The translations under genes and the position numbers were made by a program. This document shows positions 43,801-57,439 of a stretch of 64,000 nt of DNA, piece after piece. The stretch covers positions 1,797,501 to 1,861,500 of the forward strand of contig NC_090953.1 of NCBI RefSeq assembly GCF_040807025.1. The letters run 5' to 3'. Origin of the DNA: Struthio camelus (taxonomy: Eukaryota > Chordata > Aves > Struthioniformes > Struthionidae). Each line of letters opens with the position of its first letter. Within the stretch, counting starts at the first letter, position 1. A model generated the notes under the pieces. It was not told the origin of the DNA. It saw only the letters and a program-made list of their open reading frames with translations, and ran no database searches.

Positions 43801-45327
43801 AGGAAGGAGGGAAAACACCAGTCTCCAGCACACAGAAGGCTGCTGCCCAGAAGAATAATCTATTCCGCGTGTGCTCGGCCATTCGGGCAAGATGCAGCGG
43901 ACTTGCAGCTGCTGGCAGAAGGACCAAGGCAGCGCAGCCCTTGCAGGAGGAAGGGGACGCAAGCAAGCTCACACCTCTCCAGAGCTGCTCTGGAGCAGGG
44001 CATGTCCCCCAGCCCCTCGCTGCAAGGCGAGCAAGCAAGGCTGCAAGCCCCTCACCAGACGGGTGCCTTAACACCACGCGCTCCAAAACTAGACGGCAGT
44101 CGAGCGTCTTGAAAGATGCCGCACACAGCCCCACTCCCAAAACAACACGGGGCATCTTCAGAGGCTCAGCATAAACAGAAATTAAGTACTTTCCATTACA
44201 GACTATGCCTGGAGAGCACGTCTCTGTCATACCATCTGATGGGGCTCAGGGAAGCTGGAACTCAGCACTCTGTCATTAAAACTAAGCATCACATGGTCTA
44301 GTCCAGTTTTCCTTTGATTAGCCCATATTTTTGTAGGACTTTGCATTAAGGAAGGATCAACTGCAAAAGACACCCGAGGCCAGAGTCTATGGGCCCAGCA
44401 GCCCATCTCTGAACACGTCCTACAAGATTCACTGGCTGCCCCGCACCGACGTGCTCCCTCCAGGCTGCCCAGCTCTAAAAATACGACTGTCAAAATAAGG
44501 TGAAGTGAAAAGAAAATACGCAAGTTCAGGAGACTTAGTGAAGAGATAAATCAAAGCGAGTTCAGGGGAGGGTTCGTGTCTGTGGATAAGCAGTACAATT
44601 GGGAAGGAAATTGAAAATGGGATTTGTTGGAGTATGATGTGCCTCCTAACGGGTTCCCTCTGCACCAGCAGAGCAGAGCCTCCCTCCATCTGGATCCAAT
44701 GCCAGCGCTGTCACAGCACGGGTATGCATCAGAGCTGGACCACTTTGAGCGAGAGCAAAGAACTGCACCAGCAAAAGTCCGATTGCAAATGAATAAAACT
44801 TCTGAATCTGACAAGTTTAACTGCAGCTTGTGGCTGGACATGCCAATGTGGCCAAGCTACGCTTTGCCCCAGGTCAGCAGCGGGGCGCAGGCAAAGGCAC
44901 TTCCAGCTGCAGTAGCCCACCCAGATCCCCGACCCAGCCAAGGGTCAACGCAGCGGCAGAGCTCCTCTTGCAGCCCTGCTCACATCGCAGGCGTTAAACT
45001 AACAAATTAGCACAGCCCGTCACCATTCACGCAGCCCCATGCTCTGCCCCATCCGCAGACCAAACTGCCTCCCTGTGGTGTCACCCGGGTGGTAGGGAAG
45101 AGCAGAAGAGCAAATCCAGCCTGTTCTCCTTGCCTTAACGCTTGTCTGCAGACAGGAAGGAGGCCTCCCTGCCCACAGCAAGGACTCCTTGTGCCGGAGC
45201 CTCCCCAGCAAGGGCGCGCGGGGCTCGCACGCCCCCGGCTGCGCCAGACGCTCCGACCATCTCTGCAGCCTCCTGGCGTTTTGGCTCCTGTTGCAGATTG
45301 CAGCTAAGTGCTAAAAGGGACCATCCT
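40886..45327. other. Long single-copy stretch, no gene seen
   Basis: CpG density falls compared with the left part of the window. Reading frames are up to about 200 codons and unrecognised. I see no tandem array, no clear transposon and no splice-bounded exon that I would defend. Confidence 0.5.
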
Positions 45328-45367
45328 CATGGAGGAAGGTGTTAGTTTCCATGGAGGAAGGTGTTAG
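45328..45367 (+). repeat. Two-copy direct repeat, 22-bp period
   Basis: CATGGAGGAAGGTGTTAG occurs at 45328-45345 and again at 45350-45367. The two 18-bp copies are perfect, so the duplication is recent. Confidence 0.9.
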
Positions 45368-45594
45368 AGTTTGTGCTGAGAAGACGTCGCTGGCACTGCG
45401 GGGCGGTGCAAAACCATCTCCCCGACCCGGCAGCGCTGGCAGGGACGGTCACACCGCTGCTTCGTGGCACTGGTTCGACATCCACAATCTGGGCAAAGCC
45501 CTGCGTTCGCCAGAGGTGGAAACTTGGCACGCTCGCTGCTGCAGCGTTTCTAGCAGCAAAATGGCCATTCTCCAAAATGCCATTATTTCCATTT

Positions 45595-46130
45595 TATAAT
45601 GTTACTGAGGCCAAAGAATGGATCCACAGAGTCTCATTGGCACCAGGGAGGTGAACATTTTCCTTCTGGCACTTGTGTGTTGATAGCTGTTAAGTGCAAG
45701 CTGCTCCTAGGCCAGAAATGCGCCTTTCAATAATCTCTTCCTTCATCATTTCAAAACCTTGACAATAAGTATTACTTCCTGGCAATTCACGTTAGCTAAG
45801 TAATACGTGCTTTGCCTGTGAGACAATATACTCTGAGCAGAAGAGGGCTCTTTGCTGGAGTTCTGCTGTTTCTGTGGGAAAGGAGGAATTCATGTGCTAT
45901 TATATTTTCATCTCTTTGTCATCTGTTGGTATTGGAAAGCACACTCTCCGGGCTTGCTGGACACCACATGAGCTAGTTAACGTTAATAAAAGATTAAATT
46001 AACTATGGGATCCGAAAGGCTTTCAAGAAACATATAACATTATATTAATCCCAGACATGCAGATTATTACGCATATTACTGGATTTAAATATTGAATTGA
46101 AACTAGAGAAGGAAAAGGATTATGCAATAT
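45595..46130. promoter_or_regulatory. AT-rich candidate conserved element
   Basis: CpG-poor block with GCTAGTTAACGTTAAT, GATTAAATTAAC and TTATTACGCATATTAC words. No coding signal. A weak MIR-like stretch (CCATTATTTCCATTTTATAA ... ACTGAGGCCAAAGAA) lies at about 45579-45620, at its left edge. Confidence 0.35.
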
Positions 46131-46288
46131 CTGAACTATCCAAGCATGCCCATTACCCGGCGAGGAAATAAATACCCTCGGCCCCTGAAGTCATTGCCTT
46201 TGGAAGAGAAGGGGCTGGAGCACTCTGCTCACAGCCAGCGCTGCGCAGGGAGAGCCCTTTGTCTGCCATTAGGCATCCGTCCAGCTCT

Positions 46289-46345
46289 TAATGAGGTCAA
46301 CAGGAGTCTTTCCATTGGCTTCAGTGGCCTTTGGATCTGGTCCTT
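46289..46345 (+). repeat. Ancient repeat relic (CCATTGGCTTCAGTGG type)
   Basis: GAGGTCAACAGGAGTCTTTC, CATTGGCTTCAGTGGCC and TTTGGATCTGGTCC occur in the order of a widespread old amniote repeat (agtcaatgggagtctttcc-attgacttcagtgggc-tttggatcaggccc). It probably belongs to the same broad family as the relic at 22375. Confidence 0.55.
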
Positions 46346-49114
46346 AATAACAAATCCAAAACTAAGAACCGCTCTTTCCTTAAACATGCACAACTTCATA
46401 ACTGCAATTAAGCCCACGCTGGGAGCGGAGGAGCTCCGCCTGCGGGCAGACGGACACACGGCCACTGGAGCACCAGGCTGCCACCCCCAGCCCAGCGCCG
46501 AGCAGGAGGACGGCGGAACAAAGCACCTCTGCCCTCCGCGCCTTGGGGCTGGCGGCAGCCGGAGCACCCGGGGCAGCAACACGGCTCCGGGGATACATCC
46601 GTCTGAGGCCTCCAGCGAGAGGCAGGGGGCCGGGACAAGCAGGAGAAGCTGGAATAAGGCTCTATTTAGAAGTTCGGTTCCACATGAGGAGCCAAATCTT
46701 GATGCTGAAAAACTTCTAGCGCGATGACAGCACAATGCAGCCCAGAGTCAAATAAAATTCCCTGCTGCGTTAGAGCCAGTCTTGCATGGTTGTGCCTTGC
46801 TTTCCACGCCTTTCAGCCCTGGCTGTTTTTCTCAGTTCTGCCTTTTCATGTTTCCCCTAATAAGACCTAGCTCTTCCTCGGGGTTTATCAACGGCCCTGC
46901 GAGCAACGTACCTGGCTGCGAGCACGTCTCCGTGACCGAACGCTGGCCTGCCTGCAGCCTCACTTCCAGTTCGCCCCCCTTTCTGGGGAGAGACTATCTT
47001 GTGAAAGCGTAATAGGAAACGCTGCCCAAGCATCAGCTAGAAACGTTTGCCTGCTCTTGTCCATGCTCATGAAGTCCAACCTTCTTTTCCTCATGGACCA
47101 TTAAAGTCATACAGTCACCAAAAGTACCTTTTTTTTTTTTTTTGAATCTGCTCCCTATTTTGATTATATCCAGTGCACAGGCAGGAGAGACACCCAGGAT
47201 ATTATCAGAAGAGCAACATTTTCCAATTATTGCTTCAAGCGCATAGGAGGGAAAGAGCATTTAAGGCTTGATTTGTCTGGAGGTGAAACAGAAGTTCAAT
47301 GAAATCAGCAGGATGAAAACGCTGAACCTGCAGAGGCAGGGAGAAGAGACCTCGACTGGCTCGACATATCTCCCACTGATTTTCGGTTCTTTAGTCTTTC
47401 CTTACCTCTGAAAACGTTCACTGGAGTAAAAACACTGCGGGCAAGGGATCATCTTTTCATGGTACTGGATGAGTGCGGCAGTTCCTCCTCCTCACCACAA
47501 ACGAAGGAATTAATACTGTGAGCTGTAAATAAGCTGGAACTTGCTGACAGCCCAGAAGATGGCTTTCCATCATTCTCCGCTGATGGATTATACTTGTACA
47601 ACTAACAAACAAGTATTTAAATCCTGTGCCACACTGACATCTTATGGAAAAAGTATTTGTTACAATTGCAGAGCTGCATGAGCAGGAAAGGCCCTGGGCA
47701 GGCAAGGCTGCACACCAGCGCACGTCTTCAGTGCGATGGTTTCAACACAACGTGCCAAGGGGAATTTAAAAGGCAGGTTTTGAAAAGAAGGGCCCAAGTG
47801 TTGCTCTCCACCTTCTCCTCAGGAAATTGTTTCCATTTAATATGGTATAAGGTGTTAAAAAAAAAAAAAATCAATGGAATTTCTCTGGAATTAAACCAAT
47901 ATAAGTGAGACCATAAGTCCTCTCTCTTCTTGCAGACCCTGGAGGAGAACTGCAAATCTGAAATTTAACACTCCAACCTCACTTGTTTTCAATGATTTTA
48001 TGAAAAGTCTTGCTGTAGAGATCAGCCCACTGGACAATACAAAATTGCTTTGCTATAAATAAACGGAAGAAAGCAAGAGCACATTTTGAATGCCTGGGCA
48101 AAAGATAACAATGTACACACAAGGCTTCAGTGCACTAAAGCTCACTTGCAAACAGCCATTTTATTCTTCACTAAATAAGACGACGAACGTGCCCAAGAAG
48201 CCTTGCCAGCACAGAAGAAGCCTGGGGCTGCCAGCTTCCCCATCAAATTTTACAGCCAAAAGATTTTTGCAGAGGAGTAGCCATAATCTCACTGCAAGTT
48301 AGAGGGAAGCATATCTGAACCTCTTCAGTTGCTCTCAGGACCACTGCTCATGAGGAAACAGGAATAACTCGCAATATTTAGCAAAAAATGCTTAAGATAA
48401 GCAGCGCAGTGAGCACACGTCCAGTACACAGACAAACTGAGCATGCATCACCACCGAGGGAATTCTGCCTTAGCCACTGACGGGGCTCTCACTACCGTAC
48501 CCAAGAGCCTCACAGGCTTTCGTGTCTTCTACCTCAAGGTCCCCTATGGCCAGGCGGGCACAGAGGTGCTGCAGAGAGCAGGACCGAGGCCTTGCACCCA
48601 CAGCCAGTGAACCCCTGGAGGCCACGCAGCAAGGTGGAGGTGCCTAGACATGATGACGGATATGAAAAGTTGGGGGGGCCCAGAAACGAATTTCCCTTCC
48701 CTCAAAACACCGCGACTTCAGAAATCATCTCATTCTGCACCAGCCAGTAAAACCAGCCAGCTCCAGCCTTTTTTCCGAAATCCCGAGCTATGCAAATATG
48801 GACACGGTGCACCGGCTCATGCAGTCAGGATCACCACTTGGGGCTGCAGCATCCAACAGTGCCCTCCACACCCCTTAACCACCCGCCCACTTGCAGTTTG
48901 GGAGCTCCATATTCACTCGAGAGGGGAGCCCTGTGTCTCCGCGGGCTGCCGTGAGCACGCGCACACCCCCAGGCTGGCTGTTCTGCAGGCTCTCTCACCC
49001 CGCTCAGGAACTTGAGACTTGAGACCTGAGAACATTCACTTGACAGAAGTTCCTTGAAACCAAAGGTGACAATAAAAGGCTTGTTAAAAAGTCTTCATCA
49101 GCTCAAACACCACC
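46346..49114. other. Single-copy stretch, no gene seen
   Basis: Mixed composition with a T-run near 47128-47143 and an A-run near 47858-47870. No exon or array. A possible very decayed repeat (GGGCAAGGGATCATCTTTTC) lies near 47440. Confidence 0.45.
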
Positions 49115-49137
49115 TTTTTTTTTTTTTTTTTTTTTTT
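49115..49137 (+). repeat. Poly-T run
   Basis: Twenty-three consecutive T. It could be a microsatellite or the tail of a reverse-oriented retrocopy. No retrocopy body was recognised. Confidence 0.8.
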
Positions 49138-49234
49138 GGCAAATGACTGTTGGGAATTAATTCTCCCGATTACCTGCTGTGGTCATGAACAATGCCATCA
49201 TAAGTGTCCTTTAGATAAGGTTATTTCCACTTAA

Positions 49235-49390
49235 TTAGCTAATATTTGCACAGTGGCTGGAAGATGTAGAGAGCTACCTTATATATGCTAAGCATTATTA
49301 TTAGGCGGGATGATATCCTGTCCCTCTTTGGTAACTGAGGAACAGAGAAGCAAGGTCTGCACGTGTTAGGCAGCAAGAAAGCTCATCGAA
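49235..49390 (+). repeat. Ancient L3/MIR-like relic
   Basis: AATATTTGCACAGTGGCTGG, TATATGCTAAGCATTATTAT and AACTGAGGAACAGAGAAGCAA occur in order, resembling decayed consensus words tttgcaaagtgcttt, tataaatgctaagtattattatt and aactgaggcacagagag. The name is uncertain, but the combination is unlikely to be chance. Confidence 0.55.
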
Positions 49391-52300
49391 AGCACGTGCC
49401 TGCACATGGCAACACTGTCTGCCCAGCAGCAATATTATTGTATGGGAAGGGTCTGGATCCAGTGAACTCTTGCAGCTGCAGCCTTCAGGGGCCAGAGCAT
49501 CTCCGCCAGCCTTGCAGCGGCTGGGCGTGGGTTGAAGCACTTCAGGGTGCTCAGCTTGTTCCCAGAGGGCCTCCAAGAGGAGGCAGAAACTGCATCAAAA
49601 CTACTGCTTTCATCTTCCACGACTGCAAAACTCTTCCCTTCTCCATTGCCTAAATGGTGCCATTCACCCACCTTCTCTTCACCCCCTTTATACCGCTTCC
49701 CTAGAAGAAGAGGAGGAGGAGGAGACATCTCCAAGCTCAGGGAGCTTCTGGAGCAGGATGCTCTAATATAGGGCAGAAATCAAGCCTGGCATCAACAGTG
49801 ACTGCATAACAATGTGGTCCCTCAACAAATGGGGCAGGGAACAGCCTCCTCGCAGCATGGGGCGCAACGAAGAGCTGCCCAGGCAGATCAGACCCACCTT
49901 CCCTGCCGCCCACCCTCAGCAGTGGCTAAAGCCAGGCAGAAAGCCACCCACAGCAACTGGGAAACGTCCTCTCCAGAGAGGCTTTTCCTACCCACTCCCT
50001 AGCCTTGGTGGCTCTTCTTTAAAAGAAAAATAGAGGGGGAAAGGGAAGATTAAACAAACACTTACCAAGCTACTTCCATCTGCTCAACACTGCTGCTCAA
50101 ACACCTGTGGCGCTTCCAGAGACACCTTCTCGGTTCTAGCTCAAAGGAACAGAAAAACATGCCGAGGAAGGAGGATGCAGCGCAGAGGGAGGAGGATCTG
50201 GAGGGAGCTCGGAGCGAACAGCGCTCCCAGCGAAGCCCTGCACATGCGCCCCGGCAGCGGCACACTGCGGCCTGACACTCTGCGGATGTAGCGGCTCCTG
50301 TATGTGGGTCCCCCAAGTGGTACCTATAAAATAGAAACCCTGTGTTTTACAGGACATCTGGAAACCTGGTCTGAGGATGGGTTAGTTACAGGGGTTTTGC
50401 CCTTCACCCCCAGCTCAGGCAGGGAGAGTTAGCTGCCCCTCGATAGCGTTGCATGACTTTTGTCCTCAAAACACAATTTACAGGCCGGATCTATCCATTG
50501 AAATAAAAAAAAATTTGAGCAAAATTAAATCTATAAATGTTATAGATTTAGCCTTCACTGGGGAAGAATGAGAAGAAAACATCCCTGCGTCAAGCTCCTT
50601 TTGAGTATTAAGGCTTGAGTTGATTCCTGCCACCATATCCACAGGAGAGGTACGTCCTATCCCCTTTGCGCACATGCAACACAAACTCCCGAGGCCTCCT
50701 GCTGCCTCTTTCCATCAACACAGCGCAACGCCCTAAACTGGTTCAGTACTTCACCTTGGAGCTGCTCCTGCAAGCGTAGGAGAGCTTTGCCTGCTCCAGT
50801 GGGTGCTGATGGGGTGGGAAGCAGGCCCACAGCCCGCCTGGAGCCTCTTCATCTGGAGGACACGTTCCCCTACTGCCAGTGCCCGGGCGTTTATCCCCAC
50901 CAACTCCTCACTGTTGTAGATCTGCGATGCTTCCAACATCTGTAGATTTAATCCCTCCTAAGTCATTTCTTGTCTTTTCCTATGCAACTACCTAGATAAT
51001 AGTGCAGGCCAAAACTTTAGGAGACTGTAAACACTTGGGAGAAAAGCTGCTTAGAGCAAGGCACTTCTTAAAGACATTTATAGCATTATAGAAATTGCAG
51101 GGGAGCAATGAGAGAGATGTGTTTACGGTAATGCTGTGCTTGTTTTCTTAACTCTGAGATAGAAGAAGCTGAAGTGCAAAAGTCCCTCCTTCGGGCTGCA
51201 GCTGCAGGTCACAGACCTCCTAAAAGCTAAGTCAACATGATAATCCATGAGATCTGTCAGTGCCCCAAAGGACCTCTTTGCTTTGCACAGAACGTTGCAA
51301 CCAGCAGAACATCTTATGGCCCTTGTACCAGCAAAAGATGTACCACAAAAGACGCCCTAAGGGTTGAAAGAGGATAACATTAATTTTCAGAATATTTAAA
51401 TAACACCTTGCCAACCAAGTGACCAGTGTCCCGCTGCTGTATGTGCTGCTTTATTTCTCCCATCAAAATGGGGACGAGCCACAGGGCGATGCTTTCCAGA
51501 GGCACGTTCTTGGCCGCGTCAGGGCTGCTGCATTTACTTCGGGGCCAGAGAAACAACGGCCTCATGATTAAAGTTCAAAACAGGAAGGCAAGAAATCTGG
51601 GCTTTTCCCCCACCTTGTCCCAAATACTCCTTTAGGGCCAGTCGGCACACTCACCCACTCTCAGTTTCTCATGTTAATAATACTTCCGTGATGGAGTTGG
51701 ATTCACTGGGAAGGAAGTCTGCTCCCACCTCACACCAGCGAACACAGCTGGGAGCTCCGGGCTCGCTCGCATGAACCACGTCTTCAGAGGTCCGGGCATG
51801 CTGCTTGTGGAGCACCGAGAGCACAGAAAAGCTGTCACAAAAACATAATTAGGGATCAGATTTGTAATTTTTTTTTTTTAAAGGAGAAATAAAAACAGTC
51901 GGTTCTTGCCTGTCTGAGGTGGGGAGAGCTGTGCCAAACTCCATACCATGGGTCCCTGCTGGGGTTTGCCCTCAGTTCAGCGGGTTCTTGGTCTCTTTGG
52001 AAACGTCAGTGTCGAGGCAAGCGGGGCTGGGTTTGTTTTTACGAACAGGGCTGCCTCCAGCAGCTGTGAGCGCTGCGTTACTGAAGCCTCACCGTGATGT
52101 ATTCGCTGGTTTGTGAACCCTCAGCCCTCGCGGGAGCACGTCGAATCCACACGATCTGCCAAAGCGCCAGCTCTCGCCTTCGGCTCGGAGCTGCGGCGGG
52201 GAGCCAAGGGCCGGCTCCGGGGGCGGCACAGCGCCCGCCGGCCCAGCAGGTTAACGGCGCACTCGTTTCCACCACGCGCTTCCCCAACCCACCCGCTAAT

Positions 52301-55300
52301 CTGTCTTGTGGGCTGGCACTGGGCAGCTTGAGGCTGTCTCTCTACTATCGCTGGAGAACTTCCAGGTCCTACATAAGAGACATGAACTTTCTGTTTTGTT
52401 TTTGTTTCTTTTGGGATGTCTTTTAACCACAGTCAGCCCTTTGCATGCCACTTTGCATCGGCTGCTGGGAAGGAGATAAGTTGTGCAGGTCCAAATCACC
52501 AGCTGTAAATTGATGGGGCTCCTCCTCAAAAAAGAAGGAATCCAGCAGAGCTGTCCTGATTTCCTCCAGCTGCGGTGCAGGGACCGCAGCAGGCAAGCTG
52601 CCCGCTTGCTGAAAGCGGCCCTTGAAGTTTACTCAAGCAGGGGTGCTCACGGGAGCACGCGCACATGGACCCTCGCGAAGGGTTATTTGCAAAGCTGCCT
52701 CTCCTCAGAAGAAGCATCACGCCAGTGAAACGTGGTAAGCCCCTCTCTAGCGCAGAAAGCCCAATTTCAGAGACAACCACCTCTTTCCAAGGGCTGTCAC
52801 GCAGATCAGCCAAGCTGCAGGCAACCACAGACAGCAAACCACAAAATCGTTGCTCTACAGCCTGGAGCCCTCCAGGCTCTCCAGTACCAACACAATTGTT
52901 TTTTTCCACATCAGTAGTGGGGCAAATCTGTAGTAGCAGGGCTCATCCGGCCTCACCTGGCAAGCTGCCCCGCGTCTCCGCTCCAGCCCTGGCACCGTGG
53001 TACGCAGACGCGAGCTGCGGCTGGGGAGGAATCCTCCTCCATCTCAAAGGGCAGGAGGAAAAAGGCATCCAGGTTTCCTCAAAGTTACATGAAGATACAG
53101 CCCAGCCCCTGCCAAAGCAGATCCTTTTACAGGGACACTCTGCTTTATCCAGGCTCCTTGGCAGATCCAGCTAGGTTCAGTGTTTGCACATCTGGATTCA
53201 TTTGCAGCACCTAGCTGGGACTCCAAGGATAACAACAGTAATACAGTGTGGCACTGAGACAAGTTCCAGCAAACTCACCTTTTAAAGCCGTTCTGCAGGG
53301 GAAAGGCAAGCCTGCAAGGAGCCGCAGGAGAGTCCTGCTCCCCAAAGCCGCAGGAGAAATGTCAACACCCAGCGTAGACAGGAGTGTCTCACACCTCGGC
53401 TACATTAAGGGAGTTTTGGAAAGCGTATCCTTATTTATGAGCACCTCTCTAAGACCTCTTGCTCACCAGAGTGCCCCAGCACCTTGCAGGATGAGAGACA
53501 CAAAGCACAAGGGCAGGTGTTAATGCGCTGCCTGGATAAACGCTGCCCCGCTGCGCCTGTGCCGGCTTGGGAGCGGGCTGCAGGACAAGCAGCCTATTCT
53601 CTCCATTTTTGTGGATTTTGCTTGTGCAAGGTGCTGGATTAACAACCCTGAGACCGAATTCCTGCAGTTACCCAGAAAGGAGACCTAACAGCAGCTGTGC
53701 CAAAACAATCCTTCCATGCGCTGTCCCACCGTCAGCCCATAACTCCTGACTTGGCCCAACCACAAGGACAACGGAGCTTGTGTACACAAGGGCCTGGGCT
53801 GTGCCAGGGCCACCAAGGGCTGGGGAGAAAGCGGTTGCTGACCCTCCACGATGCCACCGGGCCCCTTGGGTGAGCAGGAGGATGAGGGCTGTCTGCCTGC
53901 TGCAGATCAAGAAGGTCCGCCCAAATTAGGTGCTCCCACACCACAACTCCCATGCCACAGACACCTGGCTGCAAGGTGGCTAGGAGAAACCGCCAGCCTT
54001 ATTTCATGCAATTTAGCAAGACATCGGTGACTTGAGGTCACAACCCCTTGTTAATGAGAGAGACCCGGGAGCAATTAGTTCCACACAACTGTTATTATTT
54101 CTATATCAAACGGATGCTGCCCGAGTTCCCTTAGGCTTGCCAGAATTTCTTCACCGTAAAATAAATAAGTATGCCGATATTTACCGAAAGCGTTCCCGAG
54201 CACAATGTCCCCCGCGGGGCTGCTGTGGCACTTTGAACAGGAGTCAGCATTGCTCATTCGCTCCTCTGATGAGTCAGGGTGGCCGGCTCAGCCGCGGCAT
54301 GGACACCTGGCCTTTCTTCCTCAAAGCTGTGGTTTTTAGCTCAAGAACAGAGCCTGCGAGCCAGCACACACAACCATCGAAACCCAAACCGCTGCCACCG
54401 GGACGGGGCGAGGGCATCACAGCAGGAGCTGTAACACCATGTGGCAACGCAGGTCCCGAACAGCGGCCATCTCGTTAGATTTCTTGTGCTTGTTAGCACT
54501 TCTCATCATCGCCAACCTCGAGCTGAAAGAGATCGATGTGCAAGACCTGGGAACCATAAATACCTTTATCCTAGCCCTAGGCCAGCTCGGCCAAGTCAAC
54601 CACCGAACTCATTAGCTCCTCGCTCGCAAACACACGCTGGCTGCATCTCCCCGGCCAGCAGCAGGCGACCGCGCACACTGCTTGCAACGACGCAGCGGCT
54701 GCGGGGCGCGAATCGCTCCCGCGCGCCAAGGCATGGCCCCAGCTCTCAAAAGAGGCAAACTGGCCCAAGCAAAGATGCTTTGCAAGAAGCCTGCTGCAGC
54801 TTCATCTGTGCACGAGGACCCGTGGGGTGCCTGGCCCTTGCGTGCAGCCCTCCTGCACAGAGGCATCACTCCAAAGCGCAAGCTGCCACAGCATTTTCTA
54901 GCTTGTGCATATACTTATCTACTTGCAGTTTATTTGGACAAATGCTCCTTCAATGTCCTTTAAAGCACTTGCCTTCTGATTCGGAAGGGAGACTTTAAAT
55001 AAAAATTAAAAGGCAAACAAAACCAGTGTCTCCACTTAAAAGCCCTTTAAAGGCTTGGAAATGATTAATGTGTTTAAACTATAAACTGTAGCTGTTTTAA
55101 GAGGAGATAAATATGAGATCAAGACTTCTGACTACACAAACAGTGCAAAAGCGTAAGTAAACAGCCGTGACAAGTTTAGCACTCTCTTGGAGACGGCGTT
55201 CTGCATACAATACATGTGCTTCATGCCACGGTGAGCGCTGGAATATTTAAAAAGGAAACGTCAGGCTGACACCAAAAGGAGCGAGGTGCAATTAGTTTTT

Positions 55301-57050
55301 CTTTAGCAGGCTGCAGAGCCCAAGGTCAGAGCACACCAGTCACGCGGGGGTCTGCAAGCGTGAGCAGCTGAAGACAGTTCCCAGTGAGAAACAGAGCAGC
55401 AACACCCACGCGCATTAAAAACGTTGATAAATTATCGGTAGAGCAAAGCTGGCACAAAGCGTTCCTGCTTGCTTGGAGAGAGGCAGTCAATGTACGACTT
55501 GCACGGCTGCGTGTGTGTGCCTATCTAAAGACAGACAGATTCCTCTCTGAATTCCCCAGTACAGGAAAATGTTGCAATGCTGAGGTTAGTCAAACTTCTG
55601 CGTGAAGAATAATTGCTGTTGACTGCCAACTTCTCGCTGCAAATCCAAACAGACAAATACTGTATGCTTCAGCCCTGCTCCAGGTCTCCCTAGGAATAGC
55701 TCTGCTCATCTTGGGATAAGATAAAATCCGGTCCTGTGCGATAGAGGAAAGCAGTCTGCGTTCGGCCCCTCGCATTGCCCTGGCACGGATGTTTGTCACG
55801 AGCCGCGGGCTGTGCCAAGTCCCGCGCAGAGCTGGGGAGCAGGAGACAGCACGGGCAGCTCCTCAGCGCGTTCGTCTGCTTTGCTAAACGAAACGGTAGT
55901 GCTGCAACACGGGAATGCATCGCTAGTTTTTGCAGGGCAGCGCACAACTGTCGAGGTTGATTATCACGTTTCTAACTCACCAGGCCTTTCCTCAACAACG
56001 TCACAAGACAGCGAAGTCTGCAATTTGGAGTAAGAGATAGGAGGAGGCATGGTAGAAGGACGGACACAGAAGCCCATGACCTGTGCAGGGAGCACAACTC
56101 CATCATCCCAAAGACACGCAGAACTTGCTCATCACTGGCACCGATTGACCTGTTTTGTATTAAGCAAACATCCACCTGAGCCAGAGAAACACCTGCCTAT
56201 TTTGCATGTCACTGATGGGATTGCACTGCTTTCCTCCCCGACTCGGTGATCAGGAAATTTTTCCTCTAGCCTTGGCAGATGGTGAAATATTCCAAAAGAG
56301 GAAGGAGGAGGAGAAGCAATAACAAAGCCATTTCTGCTGTGCATCAGTAAAGATCCTTGAACACCCTCCAGAAAGCGGCACCGTGTCCTCTTGGGCTGTT
56401 TACAATGTTCAGTTTGACAACTGAACTCGGAGGCTGCTTTTGAATCATCTGAATTGCATTAGCACAAGCTCCCTTGCTGCCCATCTTGTTTCATAATTGT
56501 GAGCTGTGCTCTGGAAACTCAAGGATTTACACTCACATCTTGTTCAATCTCCCAGTACAGCGATGCCATTTTGTCTCCAGAGCTACCGTGCTGAGCTGCT
56601 TGCTCTCCAGTAGATACAAAAGTGATGTTCAGTAACCTTCCAAACACTGGATTTCCCTTTTCGGCTTGAAATCAACTTTTCCCTTCAACATTTGAAGAAC
56701 TCTTCATCCTCTTTTTTTTTTTTCCCCCTCCCAGAACAAGCACTAATAGCTCCTCCTGTTAACAATATCCATTCCCCAAACCTCTCTTTCAAGCCTCACC
56801 ATTTGGAGATCCAAGTATTTGAAAATCCGCCCTTCTGGGTTCATCCCAGCTCCTGTCTCAATTCTGGATTGTCAGATATTTTTCAGGAAAATCCACACAT
56901 TGTTCAAAATGGAGCTGCCAGGGACAAACAACAGCACAAAACATTTAAAGATCAGGTTTGAGCACAGAGAAACTCCTTTATCAGCTTTACTATAAAAAGC
57001 AGGACGCAAAAGAGGTACTTTGAAGAGCGTACAGGTTTCGGGAAACCTCG
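49391..57050. other. Long single-copy stretch, no gene seen
   Basis: About 7.7 kb of ordinary, CpG-poor to moderate DNA with short homopolymers (A near 50509, T near 51871 and 56713). Small CpG-rich patches lie at 52120-52260 and 54650-54730. I recognise no protein domain, RNA gene or tandem array. Confidence 0.5.
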
Positions 57051-57093
57051 ATGTTGCTTCTTCCATGTTATACTTCCATGTTGCTTCTTCCAT
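57051..57093 (+). repeat. Two-copy direct repeat, 27-bp period
   Basis: ATGTTGCTTCTTCCAT occurs at 57051-57066 and 57078-57093, both copies perfect. Confidence 0.85.
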
Positions 57094-57439
57094 ATCAGCA
57101 ACTTCCTGAAATGAGCCCAGTGGGAATGTTTTGGGGAAGCGAAGAGGGGGGGTGTGCACACACACAGATGTAATGAAAAGGGCTTACACTGATACCCCTT
57201 GCTGTGCAGCAAAAATAATTGCATATGTGGTGGGAAAGGAGGTAGTGGTTTCTTGGTGTATGAAAAGAAAGGAGAGCAAACAAACAACCATCATGCAGCA
57301 CAGGAAGCAAAGCGCGTGGGACTTTCCGCTGAAAGATTCACGTGGAGTTCAATGGGCCATTTAGCAGGTAACTGTCACATCAAACAACGTGGATTATTCA
57401 GACAACAGGAGACAAGCCAGGGTAATGCTGCTCATAATC
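57094..57439. other. No gene seen
   Basis: Single-copy sequence with a short CACACACACA run near 57157. Nothing is recognised. Confidence 0.45.

Noticed and set aside
45579..45620. MIR-like words near the left edge of an AT-rich block
   Set aside because: CCATTTTATAATGTTACTGAGG is suggestive, but there is no AAGGTCAC part. Too short to call as a feature.
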